Source: a virus
Length of the DNA: 34,914 nucleotides
Reading direction: 5' to 3' (one strand)
IMG/VR virus record: IMGVR_UViG_3300010354_009973
Coordinates: 1 to 34,914 of that record
The translations under genes were made by a program, and so were the position numbers. This document shows positions 31,641 through 34,914 of this stretch, piece after piece (position 1 is the stretch's first letter; each line of letters begins with the position of its first letter). Under the pieces are notes generated by a model. It was not told where the DNA came from and searched no databases. It worked only from the letters and a program-made list of their open reading frames with translations.

Positions 31641-32981
31641 TTAAGTTCTTGTAATTGCACCAAAGGGAGCCCAGATGCCAGGTGTTCCAGGAGTAATGCA
31701 TACCCAACCTATGTAGCTAGTTGGTTTAGGATCATCGTTCCATACAATGTCGCCTTTATTGTATTGACCAGATGAAGGATAGTTGGATCCAACTTCAAAT
31801 TTCTTTCTTTGGAAGCTGACAGGTCCATCTACAGTTAATTTTACACCTTCTTGAGGAGCAGATATTCCGATAGTTACATTTCCATATAAGTTTAAAGGTC
31901 TGCTTAAATTTTCATAATTTCCAATAACTATTTGATCTGATAATTCAAAATCTACTATATTAGAATTTTTAATAGAAAAGTTTTGTTGGAATGTAAGTTG
32001 ATGTTCGTCGATAACAAACCTTCCGACTTCTATTTGACTAGTACTAAGACGTCGTGTTATTGCAGCATCGCCCGCTACTTGTAATTCTGTTAATACACCT
32101 ACAGATGTTAAAGAGCTTGTTGTTATACCTGGACCAAGGGTGTTTCTATTTAAAACTACTCTTCCATCGATCATATATGATTTTTCTAAAGACAAATCTA
32201 ATGATTCAGTAGAATAAAATCTTTCTGGTTGTCCATGCAATACAAATTGTTTATTAGGCCCTTTTAATCCAGCCCACATCAATCCCTTGCCATAATTACT
32301 AACTGCTTCGGTTTCTTTGAAAATTAATAAACTTGTTTTTTCAGTGTGAATTTCGTCAGCAGTTAATCTACCATGAACTCTGACTTCGCCATTTCTATAA
32401 ACAGTAATTCTAGCTTTGTTATCTGTTACTATTTCAAGATGATTACTGGTCAGTGTACCGATAATACCTGTTTCTGCTTTTGAACTACCTATGCCTAAAT
32501 CAACACCGTTTTCTCTGATTCCTAATGCTAGCTGTGGACTGTCATTATTAATTCCTATTTTGTTTTGATCGCTACTTACATAAAAGAATTCTCCAAATTC
32601 TCCATTGCCGGAAACTTTTAATGACTTTAGTGTGCCGACAGTTTTTAAATTACTCTTTACAACAGTGCTTCCTAACTCGTATAAAGACAAGACTGTGGTG
32701 TTTGAAATTTTATAATTCTGATCTTCGTTTAAATCGATAGATAAATCAGAATATATACTTTCTTTTTTGTATAGTAATCCTTTATTTTTTCTACCGTCAG
32801 TCCAAGTAAAACCTTTGTTTTCTAATTCAGAAAAACTGTTAGCCGTTATTTTAACAGCTGATGTTCCTTCCACATTAGCAACAGTAATTTTACCGTTGGT
32901 TACTAATAAGGTATCCTGTGTGGCTAAGTCGGAAATACCTTGACTGCGAAATTTAAGGGGTTCATAAACATTTAGGGCCAT
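31641..32981 (-). CDS. Tail-fibre-like structural protein, 446 aa
   Basis: The sequence is beta-rich with recurring fibre segments (VSSDQNKIGINNDSPQLALG, LKVSGNGEFGEFF, LQVAGDAAITRRLS, NLYGNVTIGISAP). Two halves each pass through a 'STxSLxLSLExSYMIDGR / SIYSDLSIDLNEDQNYKI' block, suggesting an internal duplication. The C-terminal tip ends SGQYNKGDIVWNDDPKP then GWVCITPGTPGIWAPFG, typical of phage fibre or spike ends. Its ATG lies inside a 13-bp stem that also surrounds a GATAAATA late promoter. It is followed by the DUF115-like gene. Virion position is unknown. Confidence 0.8.
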   Translation of the reverse strand: MALNVYEPLKFRSQGISDLATQDTLLVTNGKITVANVEGTSAVKITANSFSELENKGFTWTDGRKNKGLLYKKESIYSDLSIDLNEDQNYKISNTTVLSLYELGSTVVKSNLKTVGTLKSLKVSGNGEFGEFFYVSSDQNKIGINNDSPQLALGIRENGVDLGIGSSKAETGIIGTLTSNHLEIVTDNKARITVYRNGEVRVHGRLTADEIHTEKTSLLIFKETEAVSNYGKGLMWAGLKGPNKQFVLHGQPERFYSTESLDLSLEKSYMIDGRVVLNRNTLGPGITTSSLTSVGVLTELQVAGDAAITRRLSTSQIEVGRFVIDEHQLTFQQNFSIKNSNIVDFELSDQIVIGNYENLSRPLNLYGNVTIGISAPQEGVKLTVDGPVSFQRKKFEVGSNYPSSGQYNKGDIVWNDDPKPTSYIGWVCITPGTPGIWAPFGAITRT

Positions 32982-33019
32982 AGAAATACTCTCTTTTGAG
33001 TATTTATCTATGGCCCTAA
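32972..33019 (-). promoter_or_regulatory. Strong start-hiding hairpin around a late promoter
   Basis: Outer arms TTAGGGCCATAGA (32972-32984) and TCTATGGCCCTAA (33007-33019) are a perfect 13-bp inverted repeat. Inner arms AAATACTC (32984-32991) and GAGTATTT (32998-33005) extend the stem. In read-through RNA the start codon and part of the GAGAG site are paired. The late box 33001-33008 overlaps the 5' arms, so RNA begun near 32994 cannot form it. It may also stop or trim RNA from the gene ending at 33026. Confidence 0.8.
33001..33008 (-). promoter_or_regulatory. Late promoter GATAAATA (446-aa fibre gene)
   Basis: GATAAATA on the minus strand, 20 bases before the ATG at 32981, within the inverted repeat described at 32972-33019. 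Confidence 0.75.
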
Positions 33020-33025
33020 CTTAAC

Positions 33026-34204
33026 TTACTGTACTTTTAGTAGAATAGTTTCTTCGTTAATTCTGCCATTCATTTTAGTGTCAGTTGCTTTAATTTCGTC
33101 TAAGAACTTACGAAGTGCAACCTTACCTGCAGATTTAAAATCTTTTAGCTGATCCGCAGGTTTTCTTAGTGTTTTTTGAACACTAGACCCTTCGCTGAAA
33201 CCAGTAATTGTAGTACCTTTAACGCCGAGTTCATTAAACTCAGCAGCTACATATTTGCCTAATTTGCGAGTTTTAGTGTTGTAAACCCACAATTCTTTAG
33301 AACCAATAATATCAGCAGGATTGATACTAACCAATTTTAAAGGTTCATCTGACTTTTTATACTTGAGTTTAGCTACAATCTTGTCAGCAGGTACTACCTT
33401 CTTAGCACGAGGCTTACGATTAACTTTGCTTTCTTGCATGAGCATAGTACAAGCAGAATTGACTTCGTTGTAAAAGTCGATCAGTTTACGAATATGTTTT
33501 TTACTACGATGACTGTAAGCTTCGCGCAATTGCTCGTCAGCAGATCCGCTGGACAATTCTTCTAACTCAGCTAAATTGCCAGCATATTGATCTCTAATTA
33601 CACGAGCATGAGCAGCTTTGGCATCTTTACCTTTTAGCAAATTAAGTACCTTAAATGCTTTAGGTTCAAAAGATTCAGGATCCGTTTGCCAACTTTCAAT
33701 AGCTGACTCAATGTCTTCAGTCATACTCAGCGCAACTTCGCGCAGACGATCTTGAATACTAGGTTGTATAGTTGTTGTTTTAGCAGTATCTTGTGTTGCT
33801 TCTTCAACATTGAAGTCACCAGAATCAATAACCTTTTTTACTTCTGCTAACAACCATTCTGCTGTATTCTTACCATTGTTAAAATCAGCTCGCTGCTCGG
33901 GCATACCCCTCAGCAAACAGCTAGCCACAGTTCCCATAGTAAGATGACTGCGCCAATCTTTAGTACGCTTAAACGACGTTATAATGCTTTTGTCCACGCC
34001 TTTTTGTGTTAGCCATTTAATAACCTGCGGCTTCAGTTCTTTGCCGCCATATTCGGAACGGTAATACAACGAACTGTTATGAAAATGTGCGTAAAACTTG
34101 TCAATATCCCAGCTTTCGCTACCTTCCCAATTTGGGCTAGTATCACGTTTGGTTTTAGAAGTTGCGGATTTTACAACGACTTTTTTAGCTTTGACGCGAG
34201 CCAT
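33026..34204 (-). CDS. Conserved hypothetical protein, 392 aa, basic N-terminus
   Basis: The protein begins with a basic stretch (MARVKAKKVVVKSATSKTKR) and then a domain containing WDIDKFYAHFHNSSLYYRSE and VIKWLTQKG (about 28-70). A long charged helical middle follows, with a second basic patch (KVNRKPRAKKVVPADKIVAK, near 265). The C-terminal part contains ELWVYNTKTRKLGKYVA and KGTTITGFSEGSS. Nucleic-acid binding is plausible from the charge pattern, but no family is recognised. GGAG lies five bases before ATG 34204; an in-frame GTG six bases earlier lies on top of the Shine-Dalgarno and is rejected. A sigma70 promoter at 34233-34262 suggests early expression. Confidence 0.82.
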   Translation of the reverse strand: MARVKAKKVVVKSATSKTKRDTSPNWEGSESWDIDKFYAHFHNSSLYYRSEYGGKELKPQVIKWLTQKGVDKSIITSFKRTKDWRSHLTMGTVASCLLRGMPEQRADFNNGKNTAEWLLAEVKKVIDSGDFNVEEATQDTAKTTTIQPSIQDRLREVALSMTEDIESAIESWQTDPESFEPKAFKVLNLLKGKDAKAAHARVIRDQYAGNLAELEELSSGSADEQLREAYSHRSKKHIRKLIDFYNEVNSACTMLMQESKVNRKPRAKKVVPADKIVAKLKYKKSDEPLKLVSINPADIIGSKELWVYNTKTRKLGKYVAAEFNELGVKGTTITGFSEGSSVQKTLRKPADQLKDFKSAGKVALRKFLDEIKATDTKMNGRINEETILLKVQ

Positions 34205-34232
34205 AATCACTCCTAGTTGTTAATTATGAGTA

Positions 34233-34262
34233 ATTATAGCATAGCTGGATCTTTTTTGTCAA
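34233..34262 (-). promoter_or_regulatory. Sigma70 promoter with extended -10
   Basis: TTGACA (34262-34257), 18 bases and TATAAT (34238-34233), preceded by TGC (extended -10), lie on the minus strand. The -35 is in the coding end of the 74-residue gene, and its stop overlaps the -10. Predicted +1 is near 34226. Confidence 0.85.
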
Positions 34263-34458
34263 CCGGTTCTTTTGGCATTTCGGCTGGGTTCATAATGGTA
34301 TGTCTTAACCATTTAGCAATACCCATGGAAATGTAAAACCTCATTATTAGATTATTAACAATTAGCAATCCAGCAATGATTATAATGAATCCAAGAGTTA
34401 GTAAGAAAGCACTATTAACAAAATTAATAGCAGATATTACTGTAGAATAATCGTTCAT
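34234..34458 (-). CDS. Small membrane protein, 74 aa
   Basis: Residues about 13-45 are strongly hydrophobic (AFLLTLGFIIIIAGLLIVNN and following), giving one long or two short membrane spans. The C-terminal 25 residues are soluble and charged (MPKEPVDKKDPAML). The size would suit a small phage envelope or holin-like protein, but no known family is recognised. No good ribosome-binding site is seen before the ATG. It lies just after the terminator of the signal-peptide gene. Confidence 0.7.
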   Translation of the reverse strand: MNDYSTVISAINFVNSAFLLTLGFIIIIAGLLIVNNLIMRFYISMGIAKWLRHTIMNPAEMPKEPVDKKDPAML

Positions 34459-34472
34459 TTTTAAATCTTTAG

Positions 34473-34509
34473 AAAAACCCGGATATGAGCTACGCTACAG
34501 GGATCCGGG
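34473..34509 (-). terminator. Intrinsic terminator after the signal-peptide gene
   Basis: CCCGGAT (34478-34484) pairs with ATCCGGG (34503-34509). Five Ts follow in the minus direction (34477-34473). It starts 15 bases after the stop of the 34524-34763 gene. Confidence 0.85.
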
Positions 34510-34523
34510 CCGTGTTAATCAAA

Positions 34524-34763
34524 TTACTTCTTTTTTGGTTCTTCTTTTGGTGCCTTAACTACAGGCTTTTCAATTTTTGGCATTTCTTTAGGCTGCTTTT
34601 TACACTCAGTTTTATCTGCGTTTTTAGCATCCTTGCAGTCAATCTTTGCTGACTTTGGTACACGAACTTCATAAGTTTTACCATCAACTTTTACGTTCTT
34701 TTCTTCGCCTGCTACAGCAAAGGTCATTGCTGTGGATAATACAAGTGCTGTGATTAATTTCAT
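34524..34763 (-). CDS. Small secreted (signal-peptide) Lys-rich protein, 79 aa
   Basis: MKLITALVLSTAMTFAVAGE is a textbook Sec signal peptide with probable cleavage after AVA (residue 18). The mature part is short, with a VKVDGKTYEVRVP segment, two cysteines (about 43 and 54) that could form a disulfide, and a Lys/Pro/Glu-rich tail ending PKEEPKKK. It should be exported to the periplasm, perhaps late in infection at the envelope. AAGGAG lies eight bases before the ATG, and a late AATAAATA box lies upstream. It has its own terminator, so it is a single-gene unit. No family is recognised. Confidence 0.8.
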   Translation of the reverse strand: MKLITALVLSTAMTFAVAGEEKNVKVDGKTYEVRVPKSAKIDCKDAKNADKTECKKQPKEMPKIEKPVVKAPKEEPKKK

Positions 34764-34782
34764 AGCGGTCTCCTTTGTTGAA

Positions 34783-34790
34783 TATTTATT
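34783..34790 (-). promoter_or_regulatory. Late promoter AATAAATA
   Basis: AATAAATA on the minus strand, 20 bases before the ATG at 34763 and overlapping the stop of the preceding partial gene. CTTTG (rc of 34796-34800) and CAAAG (rc of 34773-34777) could form a weak 5-bp version of the RBS-hiding stem. Confidence 0.65.
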
Positions 34791-34914
34791 AAGTCCAAAG
34801 ACTTTCGCGAATCTTGATAAGACGAATCATCATTTCTTCATCTTCTTTATTGTACGCTTCTTCGATTTCTCTACTCTTGTCCAAAGCAGAGTCTCTCATT
34901 TTTGCTTCTTCTTC
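34789..34914 (-). CDS. Partial gene, C-terminal 41 residues
   Basis: An open minus-strand frame enters from the right edge and ends at TAA 34791-34789. The visible peptide is acidic and helical: EEEAKMRDSALDKSREIEEA, then YNKEDEEMMIRLIKIRESLW. It probably forms a coiled coil or long helix. The start lies outside the window and no family can be assigned. Confidence 0.65.
   Translation of the reverse strand, partial: EEEAKMRDSALDKSREIEEAYNKEDEEMMIRLIKIRESLWT

Noticed and set aside
33026-34210. GTG start at 34210 for the 392-residue protein
   Set aside because: It overlaps the Shine-Dalgarno (AGGAGTG); ATG at 34204 has ideal spacing and a plausible N-terminus.
1-34914. tRNA genes, CRISPR arrays, insertion sequences, integrase or attachment sites
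   Set aside because: Intergenic spaces are short (largest about 150 bases) and show no cloverleaf, repeat-spacer array, transposase or integrase signatures.

Overview
This window looks like part of the genome of a T4-like marine myovirus (cyanophage/pelagiphage type). The evidence is a T4-type sliding-clamp loader ATPase, PhoH, dCMP deaminase, MazG-like pyrophosphohydrolase, GroES-like co-chaperonin, an A-type Fe-S protein and UvsE, packed next to very long tail-fibre genes. There are T4-style late promoters (NATAAATA) in front of virion genes. The DNA is AT-rich, genes overlap or abut, and almost all lie on the minus strand. Only phoH, a zinc-finger gene and a membrane-anchored EF-hand gene are on the plus strand. 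No tRNA, CRISPR, insertion sequence or integrase was seen, and no stretch over 300 bases lacks a gene. The host cannot be named from the sequence; kdsA points to a Gram-negative host with Kdo-containing LPS.

Layout. 1-1688: a partial membrane/coiled-coil (spanin- or holin-like) gene and two conserved unknowns. 1689-2585: phoH (+) with a hairpin leader and a terminator buried in the convergent deaminase gene. 2556-6506: replication and nucleotide genes on the minus strand (dCMP deaminase, DUF2452-like, clamp loader, a 48-residue TTG-start gene missed by simple ORF finding, cytidylyltransferase, MazG-like, GroES-like, small conserved protein, DnaE-like fragment). 6516-26801: about 20 kb of virion genes, with a fatty-acid desaturase set among the fibres. 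26815-27885: ErpA/IscA-like, zinc-finger and EF-hand genes. 27908-31635: UvsE, glycosyltransferase, KdsA, QueD-like and a DUF115-like protein. 31641-34914: another fibre-like gene, a 392-residue unknown, small membrane and secreted proteins, and a partial gene.

Promoters sort the genes into two classes. Near-consensus sigma70 promoters (TTGACA/T, 17-18 bp, TATAAT-like), often with the -35 box inside the end of the preceding gene, precede the DnaE-like, cytidylyltransferase, uvsE, queD and 392-residue genes. These are probably early units. NATAAATA boxes precede fibre genes, erpA and the signal-peptide gene, which are probably late. Two sigma70 promoters (uvsE and DnaE-like) sit so close to the ATG that the mRNAs should be leaderless. 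Three late promoters (9915, 27167, 33001) sit inside inverted repeats that would hide the ribosome-binding site or start codon in read-through mRNA but not in mRNA begun at the late promoter. This is the T4 gene e type of switch, here used repeatedly for virion genes.

Together the early units supply replication, dNTP balancing, folding and DNA-repair functions plus envelope-sugar and lipid enzymes. The late units supply an elaborate modular adhesin apparatus built from recurring N-terminal anchor motifs, Mtd_N-like heads, Ig-like repeats, a beta-propeller and a 2,543-residue fibre.
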